Positions 17,801 through 24,886 of a stretch of DNA of 64,000 nt are shown here, piece by piece; the stretch's first letter is position 1, and each line of letters starts with the position of its first letter. Source of the DNA: Pseudomonadota bacterium. Lineage in GTDB: Bacteria; Pseudomonadota; Gammaproteobacteria; Steroidobacterales; Steroidobacteraceae. Position numbers and translations under genes: made by a program. The notes under the pieces were generated by a model. It was not told the origin of the DNA, did no database searches, and saw only the letters and a program-made list of their open reading frames with translations. The DNA is taken from assembly GCA_021805865.1 (NCBI GenBank), contig JAJZDX010000013.1, forward strand, positions 1-64,000, read 5' to 3'.

Positions 17801-17946
17801 CCATTGTGATCCTTGGGGGGCTCTTGAGCTCGACCGCACTCACGCTGCTCGTCCTGCCGACCCTGGCGCTTCGCTTCGCGAGGTTCGAGACCGGGGGCGG
17901 GTGGGAAGGGGGCGCCGGGATCTCAGGCGCAGGACCCGCCCTGTGA
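14827..17946 (+). CDS. HME-type RND efflux pump (CusA/CzcA family)
   Basis: A 1039-aa inner-membrane proton-driven pump. Twelve membrane segments are evident: the first near residues 13-33, a cluster after about 335, and the C-terminal set after about 855. Two large periplasmic loops lie between. The fourth-helix motif GEVVDDAVVGVENIHRRL carries the acidic residues used for proton transfer. The start ATG 14827 (MRTIVEFCLR) lies 19 nt after the adaptor stop. With the TolC-type and adaptor proteins it should expel metal ions from the periplasm or cytoplasm to the outside. The exact ion cannot be assigned. Confidence 0.94.
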   Translation: MRTIVEFCLRFRWVVLLAALGLSVLGLLAVLHAPYDVFPEFSPPTITVVTNAAGLAPRQIEALVTTPVEDAVNGIAGLSVLRSQSMEGLSVVAAVFHGRTNVYLDQQLVAQRLQSLTATLPSVAQPVIAPLQSSTGVALSIGLTAPGLSLMQLTEIARWTIRPALLAVPGVSKVVIFGSRPEQLQVQFDPARLIALHAGLNQLTAAAAGASGVRGAGVVNTPNQQLFLMSHGQATTPGALAASLFLRRDHRSITLGEVARVVEGSPPPIGSARVGTKPGLVLVIGSQYGANTLTVTRGLDHALTALKPLLKRDGITVQPNGLRPASFIDTALRDVRNSLAIGGVLIFVVLYFALRNWRTAVVSFIAIPLSLLAAALILTRFGFSLNALSLGGLAIALGEVVDDAVVGVENIHRRLRENRSLSQPRNAPMVVLRATLEVRKAVIFATFSVVLMFLPVLYLSGVAGRLFRPLALAYIFAILSSLAVALTVTPALSLILLGHASLDPADPPLLARAKRTYRRALAFVERQPRAIFAVLIVLVIGSLASLPVLRTRFLPQFNENDLIVHFETSPGTSLAATTQVGERAIRIMERLPQVAHVVMHVGRARLSNGNALTNKAEIDVGLSAQGNADSAAAQRKILAAVKGAPGVRWWANTFLTERIHETISGVTAPVLVTIFGRHLARLDEDARRVAAVLRQVPGAAGVRIQAPPGTPELSIRLNRAALTRYGFTAGEVLRAIEASYRGLTVGRVYSAGRSFPIVVVLPPSLRADPAQIGRVPLVSSTNLTVPLGALARIRERSGQSIILHRGAQRVQIVTANVTGGAGRFISMARRRLARISLAPGDYLRIGGTATASRRARLQLSLDSLVALAAILALLVIALRDARTVGLLTVNLPFALVGGVAAIWVAGLPVSLGAAVGFVTVFGITLRNAIMLLSHYRMLVLEEGRPWNRETAELGAMHRLAPILMTASVTALGLLPLAVRPHLAGQEIEGPMAIVILGGLLSSTALTLLVLPTLALRFARFETGGGWEGGAGISGAGPAL

Positions 17947-18233
17947 ATGCAGACTCGAGCGTCGGGTTTGGGGTCGCGAGGGTGGAGGGGGGCTGCGTTG
18001 GTCGATGGCATGAGGTCCCGCGCTCAAAGCCAAGCGGGCGATCGGCGTGCGTGAGGCAGGAGGCTCTGCCGCCCTCGCGGGCGCGAGGCCCTGAGGGTCA
18101 GGCGATGTCTTCTTGGGCGTGCGGATCCCGGCGTCGCCTCGCCCCGCGATCATGGACGGCATGACTCTCACGGACCGATGGCTCGATGCACGGCCGGGAA
18201 GGCGGGAGAACGCGGTTGATCGAAAAGGGAGTA

Positions 18234-18506
18234 TCAGGCATTTCGGCGTCCGCCGAATCCGCCCTTGCGCTCTTGAGCCTCGTTCACGCGCAAGGGACGT
18301 CCGCCGATGCTCTTGCCGTTGAGATTCTGGATGGCCCGTGCGGCGTCGGAGGCGGACATCTCCACGAAGCCGAACCCACGAGGTCGTCCCGTGTCCCGGT
18401 CGGTGGGAAGGGTCACCGATTCCACCGCTCCATACGGCGCGAACAGCTTGCGCAAATCATCCTCGGAAGTGCTGAAGGGAAAATTTCCGACGTAGATCTT
18501 GGTCAT
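18234..18506 (-). CDS. RRM-domain RNA-binding protein
   Basis: A 90-aa single RNA-recognition-motif protein. RNP2 is IYVGNF at residues 4-9 and RNP1 is RGFGFVEM near residues 43-50, both complete with aromatic residues for RNA stacking. The C-terminus is a short Gly/Arg tail. Bacterial proteins of this RbpA-like type are often cold- or stress-induced. ATG 18506 follows a good GGAG and is preferred to an in-frame GTG three codons upstream. It is convergent with the RND operon and stands alone. Confidence 0.93.
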   Translation of the reverse strand: MTKIYVGNFPFSTSEDDLRKLFAPYGAVESVTLPTDRDTGRPRGFGFVEMSASDAARAIQNLNGKSIGGRPLRVNEAQERKGGFGGRRNA

Positions 18507-18797
18507 GGGGATCACTCCATCTTCGGGGGGCGAAGTCCGGACAGGCTTCCGGCAGGCTTTGGCGGATCACTTGGGGAGATTCCGGGCCCTTCGAAGTCGG
18601 CTCATGCGACATTGTCCGGGGGAATCTGAACGGAAAGAGCGTCTGCGCGGGCAGGTTCGCGTGGTGGTTGCCGGACACGACTGCACCGATCGCGGAAAGA
18701 CGTCCCGGAGCCGCGAGCAGCGCGGCGGCGCGCCATTTCGGCTGTCGTTTCCCTGATCGCCATCGAAATGGTCCGGGTCGACTTGCGCGCATCGGGG
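18507..18797. other. Intergenic, upstream of the RRM gene
   Basis: About 290 bp with no gene; it should hold the RRM promoter and possibly a long leader. No clear -10/-35 pair was found. Confidence 0.3.
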
Positions 18798-19358
18798 TCA
18801 GCGGGGAGCGGGCGGGGAAACCAGCCGTGCGGGGGTCCATTTTGGGGCCGGATGATAGCGCCGGACGGAGAAGATCTCCTCCGGGCGCAGCACCGAGACC
18901 GCGGTCCGGCGGCCCAAAACATCCACATGGACTATCTTGTCGGGATGCGCGAGAGCGACCTTGCGATCAATCGCCCCGGCGAGGTGGGCGATGATGTCAC
19001 GGGAGTGATGCGCCTCCCAGCGCCGCTTGGAGACCTGCAAGCCCCAGGTCTCCCCGGCCGTGATCCGATCGCGCACGTTGTCTTCGAGAAGCTTGCGGAT
19101 GCTGTGGAGGTCGGTCTCGCACCAGTACTCCACCGGCACCCATTTGACCGCAAATCGGAACGGGTAACCCTGGTCGGCGAGACTGCGGCACCTGCGTGTG
19201 ACTTCCCGTGCATCGAGCGCCGTGCGGGCATGCGCGATTCCATCGACGCTGGACCTCTCTACCTGGGCGTGTCCGTCCCCGAGGCGGCCGAGTACGTCGA
19301 GAATCTCATCTCGTGCAAGCCCGTAGTGCCCGCATTCGTACGAAACCAGCAAGTCCAT
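18798..19358 (-). CDS. Stand-alone THUMP-domain protein
   Basis: A 186-aa protein whose middle and end (about residues 45-170) look like a THUMP RNA-binding domain: LRKLLEDN-like text, WGLQVSKRRWEAHHSRDIIAHL, and VHVDVLGRRTAVSVL. THUMP domains bind the acceptor arm of tRNA and usually sit beside a modification enzyme. Here no catalytic domain is attached, as in archaeal/eukaryotic Tan1, which supports tRNA acetylation. ATG 19358 (MDLLVSYE) is chosen; an in-frame ATG at 19409 would add 17 residues. No partner enzyme is adjacent. Confidence 0.75.
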   Translation of the reverse strand: MDLLVSYECGHYGLARDEILDVLGRLGDGHAQVERSSVDGIAHARTALDAREVTRRCRSLADQGYPFRFAVKWVPVEYWCETDLHSIRKLLEDNVRDRITAGETWGLQVSKRRWEAHHSRDIIAHLAGAIDRKVALAHPDKIVHVDVLGRRTAVSVLRPEEIFSVRRYHPAPKWTPARLVSPPAPR

Positions 19359-19649
19359 GGTGCAGCGGCTCGCCTCGACTTCAGTGCAGTTTAGTAGGAC
19401 ATGCTTCACCGGAGTGATGCAATAGGTATGAGCCGCTGATCTTCATGCGGTCGGGCTCATCGACTGTCAAGCCTCAGCAATCGGTGCGCTTCCTGACTAC
19501 ACGGCCATCAGTGAGCGCTGCGATCCCAAGTCCCGGGCTTCGATTCTAAGCGGAAACAAGCTCTCTATAGACTGCGGCGCTGTTCGTCGCGCGAACCGAG
19601 CGCCTCATGGTCCTCAACCGTGCGCCGGCTGTGAGCGCAAGCGGCAAGA

Positions 19650-19883
19650 ATGAAGAGGTTCCGCAAGACGGTCCGCGAAAAGGCAGCTTGTGCACGGTGT
19701 GCGAAGCGTGCGAGCAGAGCCAGCTACTGCTCATGTTGCGCGGGGGGTCTGTACGCACCGATACGGATTGCGGTACCGGCATCGATGATGCCGAATCCCG
19801 GGCGGATGATTCGGTTCGGCCGGGGGCTGGCCCGTGTCATCCGCCGAGACTACCGATCCTTGAACGGGAGAGCAGACCGATGA
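19650..19883 (+). CDS. 77-aa Cys-rich small protein
   Basis: A basic protein with CARCAKRASRASYCSCC, giving five Cys in 17 residues: one CxxC and one CxCC. It then has a hydrophobic stretch (PIRIAVPASMM) and an Arg-rich tail. The Cys spacing could bind a metal. Its stop overlaps the next ATG as ATGA, the main reason to believe it is translated. The ribosome-binding site is weak and I recognise no family, so it may be fortuitous. Confidence 0.4.
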   Translation: MKRFRKTVREKAACARCAKRASRASYCSCCAGGLYAPIRIAVPASMMPNPGRMIRFGRGLARVIRRDYRSLNGRADR

Positions 19884-20146
19884 ATGCGAAGTCGAACACC
19901 GCCAAGGGTGAGCATGCTCCCCAGGTCGGTGTGGTTGACCCGCAGCGCAGAAACTCCCCGCTGCGGACCGATCCCGACCAATCATTCGAGCGGATGCGTG
20001 AGCAGGTGGGCGACGAGGCGGCCGGCTGTTATTTCAACGATGTGCACTACGAGGAAGACAGTTTCATGCGAATCGGCGGCACCTGCCTGCGCTGCGAGCG
20101 GGGAATCTGGGTGGAGGCGGGCACGACGGCTCCTCTGTCACCGTAG
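19880..20146 (+). CDS. 88-aa hypothetical protein
   Basis: Begins MNAKSNTAKGEH and ends with a more ordered part, YFNDVHYEEDSF followed by GGTCLRCERGIWVEAG, in which CLRC could be a metal-binding knuckle. GGGAG about 10 nt before ATG 19880 is a good SD. It is soluble, with no signal peptide. It lies 60 bp upstream of the universal stress protein gene and overlaps a Cys-rich frame upstream, so the three may form one transcript. Family unknown. Confidence 0.55.
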   Translation: MNAKSNTAKGEHAPQVGVVDPQRRNSPLRTDPDQSFERMREQVGDEAAGCYFNDVHYEEDSFMRIGGTCLRCERGIWVEAGTTAPLSP

Positions 20147-20206
20147 CGGAGCGGAGCACCCGTTTGAGGCAAAAACTGGGTTCAGGGCGCGTCTGCGGAG
20201 GCGAAA

Positions 20207-21106
20207 ATGAGAATTCTGTTGGGGATAGACGGTTCGCGGTATGCGCTTGCGGCCACGCGCTTCGTCTGCGAGCATCTGACGGGAATCGGGCGTCAGGTCG
20301 ACATGCTGCATGTGCTGCCGCTCCTCGTCCGCGAGGACGCCGCCGCGCCGCGACGTCAGCCTGAAAGCCTGCGCGTGCCGCCGGTGACGCGATCCTGGCT
20401 CGATCGTGCGCAGAGGCGGCTGACATCCCGAGGTTTCAGAGTGGTGAGGCATGTGCGCCGCGGAGTGCCGGCCAGGGTCTTTCCGGAGGTTGCGGCCAGG
20501 GGCGGCTATGATCTCATCGTGCTCGGGGAAAAGGGGCGGGCCGACAATCCCTATCTGGCGACGGGCAGCGTCGCCTTGGCGATGCTGGAGCACCACGTTC
20601 CGGCCGATATCCTTCTGGTGCGCGAGCGTGAACTTAGGCGGGAGAAGGGCGTGAGGAGGACATCGCTCCCGTTTCCCGTTCTGTTTGCGACCGATGGCTC
20701 GGCGCGGATCACGCAGGTGGCGGCGAGGTTCCATCACCTCTTTCGCGTGCCCGAGCTTCGCCCGATCGCGGTCGCGGTCGCGGAGCTGCCGGAGGCTGCC
20801 GTGCTCAGCGCTTTGCGGGCGGATGAGCGCAGGCGGCTGCTCCGCCAGGTTGCGGCCACCGCCCGGGCGTGGGCACGTGCGGCGAAGCCGCTGTTGGCAC
20901 GGCCGGGCTTGCGGCCGCAGGCGCAGGTCGTGCAGGGCAGGCCCGCTGGAGCTCTCATCGAGGAGGCTCGTCGCACCGGGGCGCGGCTCATCGTGCTGGG
21001 CTCGCGCGGGGCACGCAGCCCAGCCGGTCCGCCGCTTGGCAGTGTCGCGTTGCAGGTGGCCCGGTATGCGCCGTGCTCGGTCCTCCTTGTCCGCGATTCG
21101 ACGTAG
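20207..21106 (+). CDS. Tandem-domain universal stress protein
   Basis: A 299-aa UspA-family protein made of two Usp domains (about 1-140 and 155-297). Each has the ATP-binding pattern G-x2-G-x9-G-S: GEKGRADNPYLATGS in the first and GSRGARSPAGPPLGS in the second. The Asp of the first strand (LGIDGS) is in place; the second domain has FATDGS. Such proteins are cytoplasmic and linked to starvation, hypoxia or oxidative stress. A GGAGG SD lies before ATG 20207. Confidence 0.93.
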   Translation: MRILLGIDGSRYALAATRFVCEHLTGIGRQVDMLHVLPLLVREDAAAPRRQPESLRVPPVTRSWLDRAQRRLTSRGFRVVRHVRRGVPARVFPEVAARGGYDLIVLGEKGRADNPYLATGSVALAMLEHHVPADILLVRERELRREKGVRRTSLPFPVLFATDGSARITQVAARFHHLFRVPELRPIAVAVAELPEAAVLSALRADERRRLLRQVAATARAWARAAKPLLARPGLRPQAQVVQGRPAGALIEEARRTGARLIVLGSRGARSPAGPPLGSVALQVARYAPCSVLLVRDST

Positions 21107-21264
21107 CTCCGCGCCAGCCTCTGTGCGGGTATCGACGGATGGGGAGCCGGCGGGATCGCCGACGCAAAGGCGATGGGACGCCCCGCGGCACGCAATGTCA
21201 GAGGTCCGGTCAAAGCGGCAAAGGATCCGGTCCACGCCGCTCCGTTTGCCGAGGAGACAGGTCC

Positions 21265-21753
21265 ATGCCGCTGAAACTCACCATTCCTTCCTTCACGAGT
21301 CGAGAATCGATTCCGGTTCGATTCAGCCGGGACGGCGGCAACGTCTCCCCGGCGATCGAGTGGCACGGGGCTCCCGCCGGGACGAAAAGCTACGCGCTGG
21401 TGGTCGAGGATCCCGATGCGCCGATGCGCCGATGCGCCGATGCGCCGATGCGCATTTTCCGCCATTGGGCCGTCTACAACATGGCGCCGGATCTGCACCG
21501 TCTGGTGGAAGGGGCGGGATCGGGAGGGCGCGCGGAATCGATCCGCACGGCCACCAATGATTTCGGTAACGCCCGCTACGACGGCCCGCAACCCCCGCGG
21601 GGGCGCGGCGCGCACCATTATCATTTTGAGCTCTTCGCCCTGGATGTGGCCGACCTCGGGCTTGCGGACCGATCGCGTGCCGGGGAGGTGCTCGCAGAGG
21701 CGCGGCGGCATGCAATAGCTTGCGCGGAGGTTATCGCAACATTCGAGCGGTAG
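21265..21753 (+). CDS. YbhB/YbcL (PEBP) family protein with repeat insertion
   Basis: A 162-aa phosphatidylethanolamine-binding-like protein. The family landmarks are present: GGNVSPAIEW, VVEDPDAPM, HWAVYNM, and the late YDGPQPPRGRGAHHYHF block that forms the ligand pocket. ATG 21265 follows GAGGAGA. Between DPDAPM and HWAVYN, where homologues continue directly, eight extra residues (RRCADAPM) are encoded by an 8-bp tandem repeat. There is no signal peptide. It lies 158 bp downstream of the stress protein gene. Confidence 0.9.
   Translation: MPLKLTIPSFTSRESIPVRFSRDGGNVSPAIEWHGAPAGTKSYALVVEDPDAPMRRCADAPMRIFRHWAVYNMAPDLHRLVEGAGSGGRAESIRTATNDFGNARYDGPQPPRGRGAHHYHFELFALDVADLGLADRSRAGEVLAEARRHAIACAEVIATFER
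21414..21453 (+). repeat. 8-bp tandem repeat, five copies of CGATGCGC
   Basis: Five exact copies lie inside the PEBP coding sequence. Since 8 is not a multiple of 3, gain or loss of one unit shifts the frame; three units (24 bp) restore it. The present five-unit state is in frame and equals a two-unit ancestor plus three. Confidence 0.9.
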
Positions 21754-21817
21754 CACAACTGCATGCTCAAAGCCAATGCGAATTCGCAGGCAAGCGAATC
21801 AGGCCGGAAGCGGAAAC

Positions 21818-21858
21818 TTGACTAATATCAAGAAGCCGATGCCCGTCCGGCCTATACT
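21818..21858 (+). promoter_or_regulatory. Predicted FNR/ANR-activated promoter
   Basis: TTGACTAATATCAA (21818-21831) matches the FNR consensus TTGAT-N4-ATCAA with one mismatch. A TATACT -10 lies at 21853-21858. With a start point near 21866, the FNR site centre falls at about -41.5, the exact position of class II FNR promoters. The promoter faces a 17-codon frame and the diguanylate cyclase at 22218. Confidence 0.55.
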
Positions 21859-21879
21859 GCAACGATGGGGGGAGCTTCG

Positions 21880-21933
21880 ATGATATCCGTCTCCGAGACC
21901 TACAACACATGTGCGTCCAGGGTGTCGTGCTGA
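21880..21933 (+). CDS. Possible 17-aa micropeptide (MISVSETYNTCASRVSC)
   Basis: The ATG follows GGGGGGAG at ideal spacing and lies about 14 nt after the predicted start point of the FNR-type promoter. The peptide has Cys at positions 11 and 17 and ends on Cys. It could be a leader peptide or a real small protein, or the SD could be chance. No family is recognised. Confidence 0.3.
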   Translation: MISVSETYNTCASRVSC

Positions 21934-22083
21934 CTGCACGCACCCTCGCCGAGTAAACCGGCCCGGAATCTCATCGCGCCCATCTAGATCAACCCACGGA
22001 CTTCACTGCCCCTGGACGGTTTTGGCTGCGCCGTTCAAGGACTGTTGTACCTGCGCTGCTTCATCGATGCGGAAAGACGGATC

Positions 22084-22221
22084 ATGAGAGAGAGGCATGT
22101 GACCGTGGGCGGCGGCTCTGCCGGCACAGCGGCCGCACGGGAAGCCGCCGGGGGAGCCGGTGAGGGGACCCGCCCTCGCAGGCGTGGCCCGGGTCAGCCC
22201 CTGGCGAAGAAGGCCTCATGA
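22084..22221 (+). pseudogene. Remnant of an FAD-binding oxidoreductase N-terminus
   Basis: A 45-codon frame reads MRERHVTVGGGSAGTAAARE. This resembles the dinucleotide-binding GxGxxG loop at the start of FAD/NAD disulfide reductases, then runs into Arg/Pro-rich text and stops, overlapping the next ATG as ATGA. It is far too short for the family. The resemblance is limited to one motif, so it may be chance; if translated it would couple to the cyclase gene. Confidence 0.25.
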
Positions 22222-23429
22222 TCACCCGCGCGGCCGTCAGTGGCGCGGCCTCGACGCTGATTGACGTCGTTTTCCCGTTCGGCCACTCAGCGCTGATCAG
22301 CGCCCGCCGTGCCGAGCTGATCCTATCGCGCGTGCGCTGGGTGGCGGTCACGTTCGCGGTGCTGACTCCGCTTTGGATCGGGATCGACATGGGGTTTTTC
22401 CCGAGCCCGGCATGGCGCATGCTGGCAATGATGCGCCTGGCCGCGAGCGCTGCCTTCACCGCCCTGGCGATCGGGTTGCGCGGCCGGATTATCCGGCGGC
22501 GCGCGATGCTGTGGCGGGCGCGCGTGGCGCTGGCCGTCCTTCTTGGGATTCCGACGCTGTTTTTCTTTCTCTCAGTGGCGCTGCTGAGCCGCTACCAGCT
22601 GACCGGCGTGCAGTCTGTGTTGGCTGTAGGATATGTGTTTCTGCCTTTCGTGTTGATCGCCGGGCTGTCGGTGTTTCCCCTCACCGCCATCGAGGGCGCG
22701 ATCTTCGCCGCGCCCATGGTGCTGACGATGCTGGTCGTCGCACGCTTTCGCGTCAGCGTGCTTCCGTTCGATTCCGACCTTGGAGCGCTGTGGCTGCTCG
22801 GCCTGTTGGCGACGGTGGCGATTCTGGCGGACATGAGCCAGCTGCACTTCATGATCGCGTTGATCCGTAATGCGTCCAGGGATCAGCTCACTCAGGCCTA
22901 CTCGCGCCGGGTGGGCGAGGAGCTGCTGGACACCGTGTTCGGGCGCGGCATGCAGGCGTGCGAGCCATTGTCGGTGGCGTTTGTGGACCTCGACGATTTC
23001 AAGGAAATCAATGACCGCTTCGGACACGAGGAGGGCGACCTCACCCTGCGGCGGGTCGGAGCGGCGCTGCGGGATGCGCTCCGGCGCGATGACGTGGTGA
23101 TCCGGTGGGGAGGCGAGGAGTTCCTGCTGGTGCTGCCGAACACGGAGCTTGCGGCCGCCCGGGTGACGATCGAGCGGCTGCGCCGGGAAGGCTTTGGGCG
23201 CCGCCCCGATGGCAGGCGGCAAACCGCGAGCATCGGGATCGCCGAGTGCAGAGCCGACTGCATCGATAGCTGGAATGCTCTGATAGAGCGGGCGGATCAG
23301 CGCATGTACCACGCCAAACAGAACGGCAAGGACCAGACCGTCAGCGTGGATTTGCCTGCGGATCGGCCTTCGCCGGATGCGCTGCAGGCAATCCCGGGTT
23401 CGGTACGAATGGCCGAGAATCGGTGTTGA
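22218..23429 (+). CDS. Membrane-bound diguanylate cyclase (GGDEF)
   Basis: A 403-aa protein. The N-terminal 215 residues hold about five or six membrane segments, and residues about 225-385 are a GGDEF domain. The active-site signature is RWGGEEF. An RxxD inhibitory site (RRDD) sits at the canonical distance upstream, so product inhibition is expected. FVDLDDFKEINDRFGH carries the metal and substrate residues. It makes cyclic di-GMP at the inner membrane. The nearest recognisable upstream promoter is the FNR-type one at 21818-21858, about 350 bp away, which would tie it to oxygen status. Confidence 0.93.
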   Translation: MITRAAVSGAASTLIDVVFPFGHSALISARRAELILSRVRWVAVTFAVLTPLWIGIDMGFFPSPAWRMLAMMRLAASAAFTALAIGLRGRIIRRRAMLWRARVALAVLLGIPTLFFFLSVALLSRYQLTGVQSVLAVGYVFLPFVLIAGLSVFPLTAIEGAIFAAPMVLTMLVVARFRVSVLPFDSDLGALWLLGLLATVAILADMSQLHFMIALIRNASRDQLTQAYSRRVGEELLDTVFGRGMQACEPLSVAFVDLDDFKEINDRFGHEEGDLTLRRVGAALRDALRRDDVVIRWGGEEFLLVLPNTELAAARVTIERLRREGFGRRPDGRRQTASIGIAECRADCIDSWNALIERADQRMYHAKQNGKDQTVSVDLPADRPSPDALQAIPGSVRMAENRC

Positions 23430-24065
23430 CGGGAGTGGTGGCATCGGTCTTGCGTTGGGAGCAAGGCCTTCGGGTGGTTGCAGGCGATGCCGTCTCTGGC
23501 TGGGAAGGCGTGCTGCTCGATTGAGGTGCCTCGGCGGTGGCGCAGGCGTGCTGGATCGTCGGTGCGGACACGGCAAGGTCCGGCGGCCGTTGCATGGTGA
23601 GATTCTCCAGCCCGTGCGTGCGGTAGCCGCCCGTGCGGGCGCTCGGGGGCTTCAGTCCTTGCGCCGCTCGCTGGGCGATCCGGCCGCTGACGGGCTTCTG
23701 AGGCGAGCGATCCGCGGACAGGGCTTGCTTCCGGAACATCGCCTGGGTCACCGCCGGCGGATACCGCCGCTGCCGGTGCTCGGGAAGGTGCGCGGCGGTG
23801 CACTCCAGCGGCCCAGATCCCCCGAGCACATTGAGGCCGTCCACGGCCTGCAGACGCTGGGCCCGGCCGCCGATGCCCGATTCATGTTGCTGAGAATGGC
23901 AGGCGGCACTACGATCTCTCAAAGCCGCCCTCGGGGAAGGTTGGACGGTCGTGCGGCAACACCGTCTTATCAACCCCAGCCAGCCTTTCCCGATATCTTT
24001 CAAAGTCTTGCCGTCAGGCGCTTCACGCGCTGTCCGCTAAGTAAAGTGCCGTTGGCCTTGTCTGC
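23430..24065. other. Gap without recognisable gene
   Basis: About 635 bp. A long minus-strand frame is open across it into the cyclase gene, but it is Pro/Thr/Gln-rich without motifs and has no credible start. Probably non-coding. Confidence 0.4.
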
Positions 24066-24398
24066 ATGTCGAGAACGATCTACGTTTCCGTACTGGCGAG
24101 TGTTCTGCTCGTCTCCGGACTGTGGCACGTTGTCGTGCCGGGTTTGACGGACCATTGGATGAAAAACGTCCGCATCGTTCGCGCGGTGGGCGCCGTGCTG
24201 CTGGCGCTGTCTATTCCTTCTCTCGCATGGCGCGGTTGGTATTTCCGGACGCTGCTTTTGGCATTGGCCGTGTCGGGAACCTGGAGAGTCTGCTTCCCGC
24301 AAAACTCCATTCGACTGCAACGAGCGATTTATCCGCGACGGGTACATGGAATTCTGCTCATCGGAGGCGCGATCTTCGTCTGGGCGCTGCGCCCATAG
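24066..24398 (+). CDS. Small integral membrane protein
   Basis: A 110-aa hydrophobic protein with three predicted helices: residues about 5-27 (VSVLASVLLVSGLWHVVV), 38-70 and 93-107. The loop around HWMKNVRIVRAVGAVLL recalls DUF2065-like small membrane proteins. ATG 24066 is chosen; no strong SD is seen. Function unknown. A weak hairpin (CTGCCTG...CAGGCAG, 24407-24435) follows the stop and may terminate transcription. Confidence 0.7.
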   Translation: MSRTIYVSVLASVLLVSGLWHVVVPGLTDHWMKNVRIVRAVGAVLLALSIPSLAWRGWYFRTLLLALAVSGTWRVCFPQNSIRLQRAIYPRRVHGILLIGGAIFVWALRP

Positions 24399-24886
24399 GG
24401 CCGCAGCTGCCTGTCGGATCCCTTACGGCAGGCAGGCGCTTTCGCGCGCTTGTCGTTGAACAAGCGCCATTGCGCTTCAAGGGACCCGAGGAGTGCGCAA
24501 GAAGCAACGCACGGGGTTGCGAACGTCGCAAGATGGGACCGCGCGGGGGCTGCTGCACGATTCGCGGACGTTCACCGAGGCGCAGAGTCACGATACCGAG
24601 TGGACATCCCGGCCGCCAATGTTTCCCGCTCCGGCAGCATCAGAGGGCGCGAATTCGGCGCTCTGTGCCGGGAATATGCGCATAAAACATCCGGTCTTGT
24701 AGCTCCGGCGAACGCGGCGGAGTAAAGACGAGTCGATGTCCTGCATTGCCCGATGAGCAGGATCCGGGAGGATGGACACGAGTTCCCTTCTCCTGCCCGG
24801 CGGCGAGGCGAGAGTGGTTGGAGCCGGTTGTTCGGCGGAGGCGGCGCCCGACGGCGAGCCGCCTGTCCCCTGCAGGCCGCGGAACG
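24399..24886. other. Non-coding gap
   Basis: Apart from the hairpin at 24407-24435, nothing recognisable is seen. It lies between convergent genes. Confidence 0.4.

Noticed and set aside
21414-21453. CRISPR-like array
   Set aside because: The units are 8 bp with no spacers; it is a simple tandem repeat.
23341-24003. 220-codon minus-strand frame in the gap after the cyclase
   Set aside because: Low complexity, overlaps the end of a real gene, no start signal and no family.
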